This document shows positions 1-6,106 of a stretch of DNA of 6,106 nucleotides, one piece after another (positions within the stretch are counted from its first letter, which is position 1; every line of letters begins with the position of its first letter). The notes under the pieces were generated by a model, which searched no databases, had not been told where the DNA came from, and saw nothing but the letters and a program-made list of their open reading frames with translations. The position numbers and the translations under genes are program-made. The DNA lies in assembly GCA_011042035.1 (NCBI GenBank), contig DQZA01000071.1, positions 1 to 6,106 on the forward strand, written 5' to 3'. Source of the stretch: Desulfobacteraceae bacterium. Its GTDB lineage: Bacteria > Desulfobacterota > DSM-4660 > Desulfatiglandales > Desulfatiglandaceae.

Positions 1-354
1 AAACTCCTCAAACGAGCAATCTGGATTTATACCCGGGCAGGCCTCCTTGGCCATTTCCAAGGTCTCTGGGTCCCGCATATTAGCCGGATAAAATGGCCAA
101 TCCAGGCATCGTTTTGGTTTTACCGGATGAATGAGGCATGCATTTTCATGATCATAAAAAATGCAATAGCCATTGATCCCGGTTCTCAAATAGGTCTTGC
201 CGTGTTTTCGTTCGCAATATTCTCTGGAAAATTCTTCAAGATCAAGTTTGAGGAACCTGCTTATCCTCTCTGCCTCTCCTTCCAGTAAGTATATGCCGCC
301 TTCTCCATAGCAACACTCACCGCACATCTTGCAATCAAAGGCTTTTTCGCCCAT
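1..354 (-). CDS. YkgJ-like cysteine-cluster protein (CxxCxxCC family), 3' end cut by window edge
   Basis: The first 118 residues are visible and no stop is reached. The N-terminus carries the family hallmark FDCKMCGECC (C8, C11, C14, C15), followed by GYCIFYD (C64), ACLIHP (C73) and KPKRCLDWPF (C83). This order matches the YkgJ/UPF0153 pattern of CxxCxxCC, then C-x-F, then C-x-I, then (R/K)P-x-x-C-x-x-(W)PF. Further cysteines are C47, C106 and C113. The family is thought to bind a metal, either zinc or an iron-sulfur cluster; its biochemical role is poorly known and I do not assign one. No signal peptide is seen, so it is probably cytoplasmic. The ATG start is supported by AAGGAG eight bases upstream. 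It begins two bases after the stop of the helicase-exonuclease gene, so it is almost certainly co-transcribed with it and probably translationally coupled. The family call is firm; the function is open. Confidence 0.88.
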   Translation of the reverse strand, partial: MGEKAFDCKMCGECCYGEGGIYLLEGEAERISRFLKLDLEEFSREYCERKHGKTYLRTGINGYCIFYDHENACLIHPVKPKRCLDWPFYPANMRDPETLEMAKEACPGINPDCSFEEF

Positions 355-356
355 AT

Positions 357-3275
357 TTAATGCTCCTTGCAGTCTTTCTTGGCCCCTTGGATAATCTTTT
401 CCACTTTCCAATCAACGGGCAGACGAACCCTGCGGCCATGTGTTTTTTGCCTGTAGATCAAGAAGCCATTATTGATCCCGTACTCAAATAAGTCCCTGGT
501 TATGGCCACGTCTTCCTTACAATAACTGTGCAATTTCTCAATTTCTCCATTTCGAAACCACTCTATGGCCTGAAGGCCGTGGCCAGTCTTTTTCCTCCCA
601 AGGGTTTCCTCGGCAAGATGGTCAAGGCTCAGTCTAAAACCCAGCCTTTTCTTTATATCATCCAGGATGTCAAAGGTGGGTATTTGTGCCAGGTTCTTGG
701 TATCATAGGCCCTCAATACATGGTAATCAAACCTGTTTATATTAAAGCCCACCACAAGGTCTGCTTCGGCAAGCAGTCTAAGGAGTCCGTCAATTTCCTT
801 TTCAGTGAAGGTTTTGAACTCCCCCGAAGCAGTATCATATGTTACGGCCACAGAAACCCTCATTAGATGTGCCTTGTGCCATCCTCCCACTTCATCTGCA
901 CTCCTTTGGGTCTCAAGATCCATAAAGATTATGCGGGGGCCGCCATCGACTACTGCCTGAGTTTCTTCACAGTGTACCTCGGTATCGGGCTCTTGCTCTT
1001 CCGTGTTCTCTGTTATTTCGCTCAGCGGAATATGGCCCAGGAGGGCCTCGAGGAGTTTTACAGCACCCCCCTTATCAAGGGGCTTATTACCGGATCCACA
1101 CTTGGGCGAGTGGATGCACGATGGGCACCCGTCCTCGCATTCGCACCCCTTTACAAGGTCAAGGGTTTTTTGTAGGAGCTCCGAAATCACCTCGAACCCC
1201 CTGCTTGCCAGGCCCACGCCACCAGGGTAGCCGTCGTAAATAAATATGGCACTTTTTCCAACTTGGGGATGATGAGGGTAGGAGATACCTCCCACGTCGT
1301 TTCGGTCACAAAGGGCAAATAAGGGAAATATTCCGATGGCAGCGTGTTCGATTGCGTGAATTGAGCCCATGAAATGATGTCCCTCTTTTTCGACAAAGGC
1401 CTCTATCTCTGGCTCTATTTCAATCCAAAAACCAGTTGTCTCAAAGACCTCTGGAGGGAGATCCAGGGGAAATACTCCCATTAACTCCTGGCCAGGTAGT
1501 GCCCGCTTTTCATAACCGGTAATCCTCTCAGTGACCTTGAGGTGCCCCTCTTTCACCAAAAATTGGCCTTCGGGTCTGGTGCGGGATATTTCCAGTATTT
1601 CTGTTTCCTTTTCACTCAAGGCCCGGGTGAAATAGTTGAGCTTGGCGCGTTCTACAATAATGTCTTTTTTATCCACGAGGAGTTCGTTCACGTGGTACTG
1701 CCTGGCCATGTGGAGATAAACGGCACCAGGATGGCACTCCTTGAAGGCCCGAATTCCGTCTATCGTCCCTATGGCTTGGCCCGAATCTTTCTCGAATATG
1801 GTGTAGGTCTCGCCTGTGGATCGTATATCCACGTCGAGATGAGGGCGGCGCTTTGCGGCAAACCACACAGGGTCCCCCTCTGCGGTGCGAAGCAATATTC
1901 CCTTTTGCTCTAGAAACCTTAGGCGGTCTTCAAAGGATTCACCCCAGAAGCCCTTGTCATGCAACGTTAAGGGCTCTTCTGCAGCGGCACAAGGCAGGTG
2001 AGAATCCATGACATAGGAGTTGCCGGGATCCAGGATGGCCGCCTCGTAGGATCGTTCAAAAAGCTCTTCTGGATGCTTCATGAAGTACTGGTCCAGGGCG
2101 TCTGGCTTGGCAACAAGGATCACGAGGGATTCCCGGCCTGATCTTCCCACTCTGCCGCCCCTCTGCCATGTATTAATTATGGTGCCCGGGTATCCCACCA
2201 GTAGGCATACATCCAGGTATCCAATGTCTATCCCCATCTCCAGAGCACTAGTGGAGACAACGCCCAGAAGCTCGCCTGTGGCCAGTTTCCTTTCGATCTC
2301 GCGGCGTTCCCTGGGCATAAATCCGGCTCTGTATGAACTGACCTTCTGTCTGAGTCTGGGGGAAAGTTGTGACACCCAAAGATGGATAAGTTCCGTGACC
2401 TTTCGAGACTGGGTGAAGGCGATGGTACGCAGCCCATTTTCAATACAATAAAGAAAAAGCCTTGCTGCTGAAAAATTGGCACTAAGGGCAGGATTGATAA
2501 AAAGAAAGTGTTGCGCTGCCCTTGGAGAGCCAGTATCAGTTACAACCTCCAGGTCTTCCCCGATCAATTTTTGTCCGAACTCTTGGGGATTGGCCACCGT
2601 CGCAGATAAAAGGATAAATTTTGGCGAGGAGCCGTACTTCAGGCAAAGGCGTTTTAGCCTTCTCAATATCTGGTTTACATGAGAACCAAAGATGCCCCGG
2701 TACGTGTGAACTTCGTCCAGCACCACGAGGCGGAGGTTGGCCAGAAGCGGCTTCCACTGGGCATGGTAGGCCAGTATGCCTCTGTGGAGCATATCGGGAT
2801 TACTAAACAGGATATGAGGGATGTTGTCACGTATCTTTTTCCTCCTGTAAGGAGTGGTATCACCATCATAAATTTCGGCCGAGAGAATGGACTGTGGATT
2901 TCCCTGTAACCAGGGCTGCAGATTCTTCATTTGATCCTGCTCAAGGGCCTTAAGGGGGAATAAATAAAGGGCCTTTGAGTTATTTTCCTTCATGATTTCT
3001 TCAAAAACCACGATATTATAGATGAGAGATTTACCGCTGGCAGTCGGGGTGGCAACTACCACGTTTTTGCCCTGACGCATTAATTCCACGGCGGTTACCT
3101 GGTGACTGTATAGCCTGCTTATGCCAAGGCCCTTTAGAACTTCAAGGGTGCAAGGGGATAGGCTGGGGAGGGTGCCATACCCGGGGGGCTTTGGCGGGAC
3201 AAAGCGGTAGTGAACGATTGAGCGCTCAAAGTCAGGATGCTGCCTTAGAAATTCTATGAATTCTTTTAGAGTCAT
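357..3275 (-). CDS. MrfA/YprA-type DEVH helicase fused to a DEDDy (YprB-like) exonuclease domain
   Basis: This is a 972-residue superfamily 2 helicase with a nuclease tail. Seen: LYSHQ at 55-59, Walker A ATPTASGKS at 75-83, FPLKALEQDQ near 106-115, YDGDT at 136-140, NPDMLH at 159-164, DEVH at 187-190, SAT at 224-226, TSALEMGIDIG at 342-352 and motif VI QRGGRVGRSGR at 371-381. Residues about 630-740 form a DUF1998 region with DRND (657-660), YDGYPGGVG (680-688) and cysteines C711, C713, C717, C720 and C726, likely a metal site. An acidic linker (about 748-780) leads to an RNase H-like exonuclease fold with D786/E788, N845/D850 and Y918/D922. Known: B. subtilis MrfA (YprA) and MrfB (YprB) are separate proteins of a mitomycin C repair pathway. 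Inferred: one protein unwinds and degrades damaged DNA. All key residues are intact. The ATG start has no clear Shine-Dalgarno site, but the N-terminus aligns with that of MrfA as I recall it. Confidence 0.92.
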   Translation of the reverse strand: MTLKEFIEFLRQHPDFERSIVHYRFVPPKPPGYGTLPSLSPCTLEVLKGLGISRLYSHQVTAVELMRQGKNVVVATPTASGKSLIYNIVVFEEIMKENNSKALYLFPLKALEQDQMKNLQPWLQGNPQSILSAEIYDGDTTPYRRKKIRDNIPHILFSNPDMLHRGILAYHAQWKPLLANLRLVVLDEVHTYRGIFGSHVNQILRRLKRLCLKYGSSPKFILLSATVANPQEFGQKLIGEDLEVVTDTGSPRAAQHFLFINPALSANFSAARLFLYCIENGLRTIAFTQSRKVTELIHLWVSQLSPRLRQKVSSYRAGFMPRERREIERKLATGELLGVVSTSALEMGIDIGYLDVCLLVGYPGTIINTWQRGGRVGRSGRESLVILVAKPDALDQYFMKHPEELFERSYEAAILDPGNSYVMDSHLPCAAAEEPLTLHDKGFWGESFEDRLRFLEQKGILLRTAEGDPVWFAAKRRPHLDVDIRSTGETYTIFEKDSGQAIGTIDGIRAFKECHPGAVYLHMARQYHVNELLVDKKDIIVERAKLNYFTRALSEKETEILEISRTRPEGQFLVKEGHLKVTERITGYEKRALPGQELMGVFPLDLPPEVFETTGFWIEIEPEIEAFVEKEGHHFMGSIHAIEHAAIGIFPLFALCDRNDVGGISYPHHPQVGKSAIFIYDGYPGGVGLASRGFEVISELLQKTLDLVKGCECEDGCPSCIHSPKCGSGNKPLDKGGAVKLLEALLGHIPLSEITENTEEQEPDTEVHCEETQAVVDGGPRIIFMDLETQRSADEVGGWHKAHLMRVSVAVTYDTASGEFKTFTEKEIDGLLRLLAEADLVVGFNINRFDYHVLRAYDTKNLAQIPTFDILDDIKKRLGFRLSLDHLAEETLGRKKTGHGLQAIEWFRNGEIEKLHSYCKEDVAITRDLFEYGINNGFLIYRQKTHGRRVRLPVDWKVEKIIQGAKKDCKEH
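363..368 (-). promoter_or_regulatory. Ribosome binding site of the YkgJ-like gene, inside the helicase 3' end
   Basis: On the minus strand AAGGAG lies eight bases before the ATG at 354. It is embedded in the last codons of the helicase gene (Cys-Lys-Glu-His-stop). Ribosomes ending the upstream gene stop within this site, the usual arrangement for coupled translation. Confidence 0.75.
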
Positions 3276-3518
3276 GTGGCTTTTATGGGAACTTCGTTTT
3301 GTTAGGATTTCAAGTCCAATTTACCATATCTCGACCGGGTTTTCAGGGAAATTTATAATTGAGGTAAGGGGCCTTGGGTAAAAGACGTGGTAGCACAGAC
3401 AAGGGGATTACGGCCTCTCCATTTATAAGATCTTGAAGGGCAAGGTCAGAATATTGAGGCAAAGTAATGGCAAAGAGATAGGCTTAGCCGCGTTGGGCCC
3501 CGTTCGGCCTCAGCTTCC
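3276..3518. other. 243-base gap between the small gene and the helicase gene
   Basis: I see no gene here on either strand. The left part holds the candidate helicase promoter. Just after the small gene's stop there is a GC-rich stretch (about 3482-3511) with interrupted self-complementarity, AGGC facing GCCT around a GGGCCC core. It has no following T-run on the minus strand, so it is not a convincing terminator. A 7-base direct repeat, GGCAAAG, occurs at 3458-3464 and 3469-3475. The gap is long enough to separate two transcription units, but read-through from the upstream pair cannot be excluded. Confidence 0.5.
3318..3346 (-). promoter_or_regulatory. Candidate promoter of the helicase-exonuclease gene
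   Basis: On the minus strand CTGAAA (3341-3346) and TAAATT (3318-3323) are separated by 17 bases. Each matches the sigma-70 consensus at four of six positions, and TGG directly before the -10 gives an extended -10 element. Transcription would start near 3311, leaving a leader of about 36 bases. A second, less well supported -10 (TATAAA at 3352-3357) lies slightly upstream with only a poor -35. This is pattern matching alone. Confidence 0.35.
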
Positions 3519-3860
3519 CTATTCCTTTTCCTCTTCGGCCTTGTGCCCAAATTTTTTCTTTAGGGCTTCGGCAATTTCATCCTGTGCTGGACCCTCGCTT
3601 TTTTGCTCTGCAAGTTTGGCCTTTTCTTGGGCTCCCTTTAGGATATCGGACATGAAGGTGTCTTTTTCGCTACTCCAGGCACTCCAACCATCAACCCCAA
3701 TGTATTCATTGTACGAGGTGGTGTAATAGGGGTCATATATGCGAACCCCCTTTTCCTCGTCGTATTCATAGTTCACGAATTTTCCATCAAATTTCTCAAA
3801 GTCCTCATCGGTGAGTCCCAGTTCCCTCAAAAGAGGCTTGTGCTTTTCTTCTATTCTCAT
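3519..3860 (-). CDS. Small charged protein of unknown function, coupled to the ABC-F gene
   Basis: This is a 113-residue soluble protein that I cannot place in a named family. Seen: an N-terminal half (1-75) with RELGLTDEDFEKF, then an aromatic-rich segment at about 29-62 (seven tyrosines between Y31 and Y53, W59 and W62) containing YDPYYTTSYNEY and GVDGWSAWSS. The C-terminal third (75-113) is rich in Lys, Glu, Ala and Gln, probably helical, ending in EEEKE. There is no signal peptide, membrane segment or cysteine pattern. Its ATG lies three bases after the ABC-F stop, with AAGGGA six bases upstream inside the ABC-F 3' end, so the two genes are very likely co-expressed. The distinct composition of the two halves and the clean junction argue for a real gene rather than a chance frame. 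A role with the ABC-F protein on the ribosome is possible by context only. Confidence 0.8.
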   Translation of the reverse strand: MRIEEKHKPLLRELGLTDEDFEKFDGKFVNYEYDEEKGVRIYDPYYTTSYNEYIGVDGWSAWSSEKDTFMSDILKGAQEKAKLAEQKSEGPAQDEIAEALKKKFGHKAEEEKE

Positions 3861-3863
3861 AAC

Positions 3864-5864
3864 TTATCCCTTTTCATTTATGCCCAAATTTCTCTTCACC
3901 CTTTCAAGTTGTTCTTGTTTTTCTTCCCATTGATAGAGCAAGTTGTCAAGGTTATCCTTGACTTCTTTATATTGCTGCGCAAGGGCTGGGCCCTTCTCCG
4001 AGTCCTTAAAGAGGTCGGGATTAGAAAGGTCTTTCTCCAATTGTTCCTTTTCTTTTTCCAGTGCAGAGATGCTTTCTTCCAGTTGGCTTATGGCTGTCTC
4101 AATGGGGTTCAGGGTCTCTTGTATTTGTCTCCTTCTTTCAGCCCTTTCTCGCTTTAATTCTTTCTTGCTTTTTCGCTTCTTTGTGGGTGGTTGAGCTACC
4201 CGGGAAGGGTCCTGGGGGCTATTTTCGCCACGGTCCTCTGTTTCCTGTCTCGGGGCCCTTTGGGCGAGGTGGTCATAATACTCTTTGAGGTTCCCTGGAT
4301 ATTCTATGATTGTGTGGCCAGATACATCCCATATCTTTGTGGCGAGGCGGTTGATGAAGGAGGTGTTGTGCGAGACAAAAATCAAGGTTCCTTCATACTT
4401 TTGTAGAGACTCAATCAGTGTTTCGGACGACACGATATCCAGATGATTGGTTGGCTCGTCCATGATCATCACGTTGCCAGGGTTGACCAGGAGTTTGGCC
4501 AGAAGCACCCGTGCCCTTTCACCCCCTGAAAGAATCCCAACTGGCTTTTCCACATCTTTACCAGAGAACAAGAACGCGCCGCAGACATTTCTGATGAACC
4601 CCACTGTCTTTTCGGGCGCAGATTGGGTGACCTCTTCCAGGACGGTTCTGTCATCCCTGAGCATCTCTGAGTGATGCTGGGAAAAGTAGGCTATATTGAC
4701 ACCGTGGCCAATCCTGATTCTACCTCGGTCTGGCTCCAGTTCACCGGCAAGCAATTTAAGGAGCGTGGTTTTGCCACATCCATTTGGCCCTATTACCGCG
4801 ATTCTATCTCCTCTGATAACAGAAAGGTTCACTTCGGAATAAAGGGGTTGGCTGCCAAACCCCTTGCTTACATCTTCAAGGGTGAACACAACTCTGCCGC
4901 TTCGTTCAACAGGGGGGAATTCAAAATGAATAGTCTTTTCTTTCTTGAATGTCTTGATGAGTTCCATTTTCTTTATGAGCTTTATCTTGCTCTGTGCTTG
5001 CCGCGCCTTTGAGGACTTTGCCTTAAACCTTTCTACGAATCGCTGGGCCTCCTTGATTTTTTGCTCCTGATTTTTTGCCCTTGCCTCTAGCACCCGCCTT
5101 TCTTCTTCCCTTGCCTTTAGATATTGATCATAGTTGCCGGTATATATGCGCACTCCTTCAGGTTCGAACCCGATTGTGCGGTTCACTTGTCTGTTCAAGA
5201 AGTCTCGATCGTGAGATACCAGCACAAGGGCGCCACGAAATCCAGAAAGATACTCCTCGAGCCACTTCACTGATGGAACGTCAAGGTGGTTGGTGGGCTC
5301 GTCCAGGAGTAAGAGATCAGGCTTTTGGTACAAAAGGCGGGCAAGTGCTGCCCTCATTTTCCAGCCACCACTCAGTGATGATATGGGCCTTGAGAATTCT
5401 TCCTCCTTGAATCCGAGACCAAGGAGGATTTTCTGGGCCTCATATTGGGGGTATGATTGATCCAGTCCAGCAAGTTGCTGGTGGACCTCAGCCAGCTGGT
5501 GGGTCAGGTTTAGAACTTCTTCCTGATCCATATGCTTCTCCAGACAGGCTTCTAGGGTCTGGACCTTTTGCTCCAACTCCTTGCGGCCAGGGATAGAATA
5601 AATCACAGAGTCAATGAGATTGCCTGCGGATGTCTCGTGGATATCTTGGGGGAGATATCCCATGCGGATACCCTTGGCGAATACGATCTCACCAGATTCA
5701 GGCTCCATTTCGCCATTGAGAAGCCTTAAGAGGGTTGTTTTTCCTGAGCCGTTTGGCCCCACCAGGCCAATGCGGTCCCCGGGACCAACTTGAAAGCTCA
5801 GGCCATTGAAGAGGGTCCTTCCTGGAAAGATCACTATAATATTTATGACATTAACCAGGCTCAC
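3864..5864 (-). CDS. ABC-F family ATPase (YheS/Uup-like ribosome-associated factor)
   Basis: This encodes 666 residues from a GTG start and has no membrane segments, so it is not a transporter. Domain 1: Walker A GPNGSGKTT at 36-44, signature LSGGW at 164-168, Walker B ending D188-E189 in DEPTNHLD, and H218. A basic helical linker spans about 248-313, with RFVERFKAKSSKARQAQSK typical of ABC-F interdomain linkers. Domain 2: Walker A GPNGCGKTT at 359-367, signature LSGGE at 445-449, D469-E470 in a second DEPTNHLD, and H499. A Lys/Arg/Glu-rich C-terminal coiled coil covers about 558-658, as in Uup-type proteins. Both ATP sites look intact. ABC-F proteins bind the ribosomal E site and help stalled translation; some give antibiotic protection, which cannot be judged here. 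The frame stays open to an ATG at 5960, but the extra 32 residues lack homology to the family and a candidate promoter lies within them. GTG at 5864 gives the usual N-terminus, though its Shine-Dalgarno site is weak. Confidence 0.93.
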   Translation of the reverse strand: MSLVNVINIIVIFPGRTLFNGLSFQVGPGDRIGLVGPNGSGKTTLLRLLNGEMEPESGEIVFAKGIRMGYLPQDIHETSAGNLIDSVIYSIPGRKELEQKVQTLEACLEKHMDQEEVLNLTHQLAEVHQQLAGLDQSYPQYEAQKILLGLGFKEEEFSRPISSLSGGWKMRAALARLLYQKPDLLLLDEPTNHLDVPSVKWLEEYLSGFRGALVLVSHDRDFLNRQVNRTIGFEPEGVRIYTGNYDQYLKAREEERRVLEARAKNQEQKIKEAQRFVERFKAKSSKARQAQSKIKLIKKMELIKTFKKEKTIHFEFPPVERSGRVVFTLEDVSKGFGSQPLYSEVNLSVIRGDRIAVIGPNGCGKTTLLKLLAGELEPDRGRIRIGHGVNIAYFSQHHSEMLRDDRTVLEEVTQSAPEKTVGFIRNVCGAFLFSGKDVEKPVGILSGGERARVLLAKLLVNPGNVMIMDEPTNHLDIVSSETLIESLQKYEGTLIFVSHNTSFINRLATKIWDVSGHTIIEYPGNLKEYYDHLAQRAPRQETEDRGENSPQDPSRVAQPPTKKRKSKKELKRERAERRRQIQETLNPIETAISQLEESISALEKEKEQLEKDLSNPDLFKDSEKGPALAQQYKEVKDNLDNLLYQWEEKQEQLERVKRNLGINEKG

Positions 5865-5895
5865 AGCTATCCATTTCCGAAGGAGAAAATTATTC

Positions 5896-5924
5896 TTTGT
5901 ACAGGCATACAGGCAAAAATGCAA
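5896..5924 (-). promoter_or_regulatory. Candidate promoter of the ABC-F gene
   Basis: On the minus strand TTGCAT (5919-5924) and TACAAA (5896-5901) are separated by exactly 17 bases. The -10 matches the sigma-70 consensus at four of six positions and the -35 at three. The start would fall near 5889, giving a leader of about 25 bases before the GTG at 5864. If real, it rules out the upstream ATG at 5960 as the start. A tandem 8-base repeat fills most of the spacer. Confidence 0.35.
5900..5915. repeat. Tandem 8-base repeat TACAGGCA x2
   Basis: Two perfect adjacent copies of TACAGGCA lie between the proposed -10 and -35 of the ABC-F gene. A repeat placed there could be a regulator site, but two copies of eight bases can arise by chance or replication slippage. 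Confidence 0.6.
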
Positions 5925-5942
5925 GGACGTGAAAGGCGATAA

Positions 5943-5960
5943 GTGAGCTGAGGTGCTCAC
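5943..5960. repeat. Perfect inverted repeat in the divergent control region
   Basis: GTGAGC and GCTCAC form perfect 6-base arms around a 6-base centre (TGAGGT). The site lies between the two candidate divergent promoters, about 20 bases upstream of the ABC-F -35, a position suited to a dimeric regulator. It has no T-run on either side, so it is not an intrinsic terminator. No particular regulator is recognised. Confidence 0.5.
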
Positions 5961-5992
5961 CGCTTTACGGGCTATTGATATGCGAGGGGCTC

Positions 5993-6021
5993 TTGCTCTG
6001 TTTTTGCGTACGTGCTAGGAT
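5993..6021 (+). promoter_or_regulatory. Candidate extended -10 promoter of the rightward gene
   Basis: TTGCTC (5993-5998) and TAGGAT (6016-6021) are 17 bases apart. TGC immediately before the -10 gives an extended -10 element, which offsets the imperfect hexamers (three and four matches of six). Transcription would begin near 6028, about 28 bases before the GTG at 6056. Confidence 0.45.
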
Positions 6022-6043
6022 CAAATTTCAGGTTAGCAGAAGG

Positions 6044-6048
6044 GGAGG
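6044..6048 (+). promoter_or_regulatory. Strong ribosome binding site that sets the start at 6056
   Basis: GGAGG within AGGGGAGGGT lies seven bases before GTG at 6056. This near-ideal site favours the GTG over the in-frame ATG at 6098, whose own purine run is too close to serve it. Confidence 0.7.
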
Positions 6049-6055
6049 GTAAGAG

Positions 6056-6106
6056 GTGAAGGCAGTAACAAAGACAATTGGGCAAGCATTGGAGGAAATG
6101 GCGAGC
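6056..6106 (+). CDS. Start of a rightward gene, 17 codons visible (possibly Nif3-like)
   Basis: From the GTG the frame reads MKAVTKTIGQALEEMAS and stays open to the window edge. A strong ribosome binding site and a candidate extended -10 promoter precede it, which is why I accept so short a fragment. The pattern of a short basic start followed by I-x-x-ALEEMA resembles the beginning of Nif3/YqfO-type dinuclear metal proteins (typically xIxxALExxAPPxLAExWDN), but the diagnostic WDN motif would lie beyond the window. The identity is therefore a guess; the existence of a gene is much better supported. It diverges from the ABC-F gene and shares its control region. Confidence 0.6.
   Translation, partial: MKAVTKTIGQALEEMAS

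Noticed and set aside
528..2909. Many plus-strand and alternative minus-strand open frames of 60-125 codons opposite the helicase gene
   Set aside because: They lie wholly inside a gene with intact motifs along its whole length, show no domain or ribosome binding site, and read as low-complexity or composition-driven translations.
3482..3511. GC-rich partly self-complementary stretch after the small gene as an intrinsic terminator
   Set aside because: The pairing is interrupted and no T-run follows in the minus-strand direction.
3433..3726. Plus-strand open frame of 97 codons across the gap and opposite the small gene
   Set aside because: The minus-strand frame has a coupled start and ribosome binding site; the plus-strand one has no supporting signal and its serine/alanine-rich sequence mirrors the charged tail opposite.
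3840..5410. Plus-strand open frames opposite the ABC-F gene, some over 110 codons
   Set aside because: They are antisense to a complete ABC-F gene; the leucine-, phenylalanine- and serine-rich translations come from reading Glu/Lys-rich codons backwards, not from membrane proteins.
5851..5874. A seven-codon minus-strand mini-ORF (MDSCEPG) overlapping the ABC-F start, as a possible leader peptide
   Set aside because: Some ABC-F resistance genes are controlled by leader peptides, but here there is no ribosome binding site for the ATG, no attenuator hairpins are visible and the leader is too short.
1..6106. CRISPR array, mobile element or phage/defence island
   Set aside because: No spaced direct repeats, terminal inverted repeats, transposase or integrase motifs were found. 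The helicase with DUF1998 can recall defence helicases, but its motif series and nuclease partner fit MrfA/MrfB repair better, and no other defence gene is nearby.

Overview
The window looks like ordinary bacterial chromosome from a lineage of moderate GC content. It is densely coded, with Shine-Dalgarno-type starts and short gene junctions. Four genes run on the minus strand and a fifth starts divergently at the right edge. I see no rRNA, tRNA, CRISPR, transposase or phage genes. Taxonomy cannot be fixed from this stretch. The gene content would fit an anaerobic Gram-negative such as a member of the Desulfobacterota, but that is a weak inference.

Layout from right to left, in the direction of minus-strand transcription. 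(1) At 5865-6055 lies a divergent control region with a candidate promoter for each side, an 8-bp tandem repeat and a perfect inverted repeat. To its right, at 6056, a plus-strand gene begins behind a strong ribosome binding site; only 17 codons are visible. (2) At 3864-5864 is an ABC-F ATPase with two nucleotide-binding domains and a C-terminal coiled coil, probably acting on the ribosome. (3) At 3519-3860, three bases further on, is a small charged protein of 113 residues that I do not recognise. (4) After a 243-base gap, 357-3275 encodes a 972-residue protein that joins an MrfA/YprA-type DEVH helicase (with its DUF1998 cysteine cluster) to a DEDDy exonuclease domain of the YprB/MrfB type. 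(5) Two bases after its stop codon, 1-354 encodes the first 118 residues of a YkgJ-like cysteine-cluster protein that runs off the left edge.

The most notable object is the helicase-exonuclease fusion. In Bacillus subtilis the two activities are separate proteins, MrfA and MrfB, that act together in repair of mitomycin C damage. Here they sit in one polypeptide, which suggests a helicase that feeds its product directly to a nuclease. The tight coupling to a cysteine-cluster gene raises the possibility of a functional link. The ABC-F gene and the small gene form a second tight pair, with one probable start (GTG at 5864) well inside the longest open frame.
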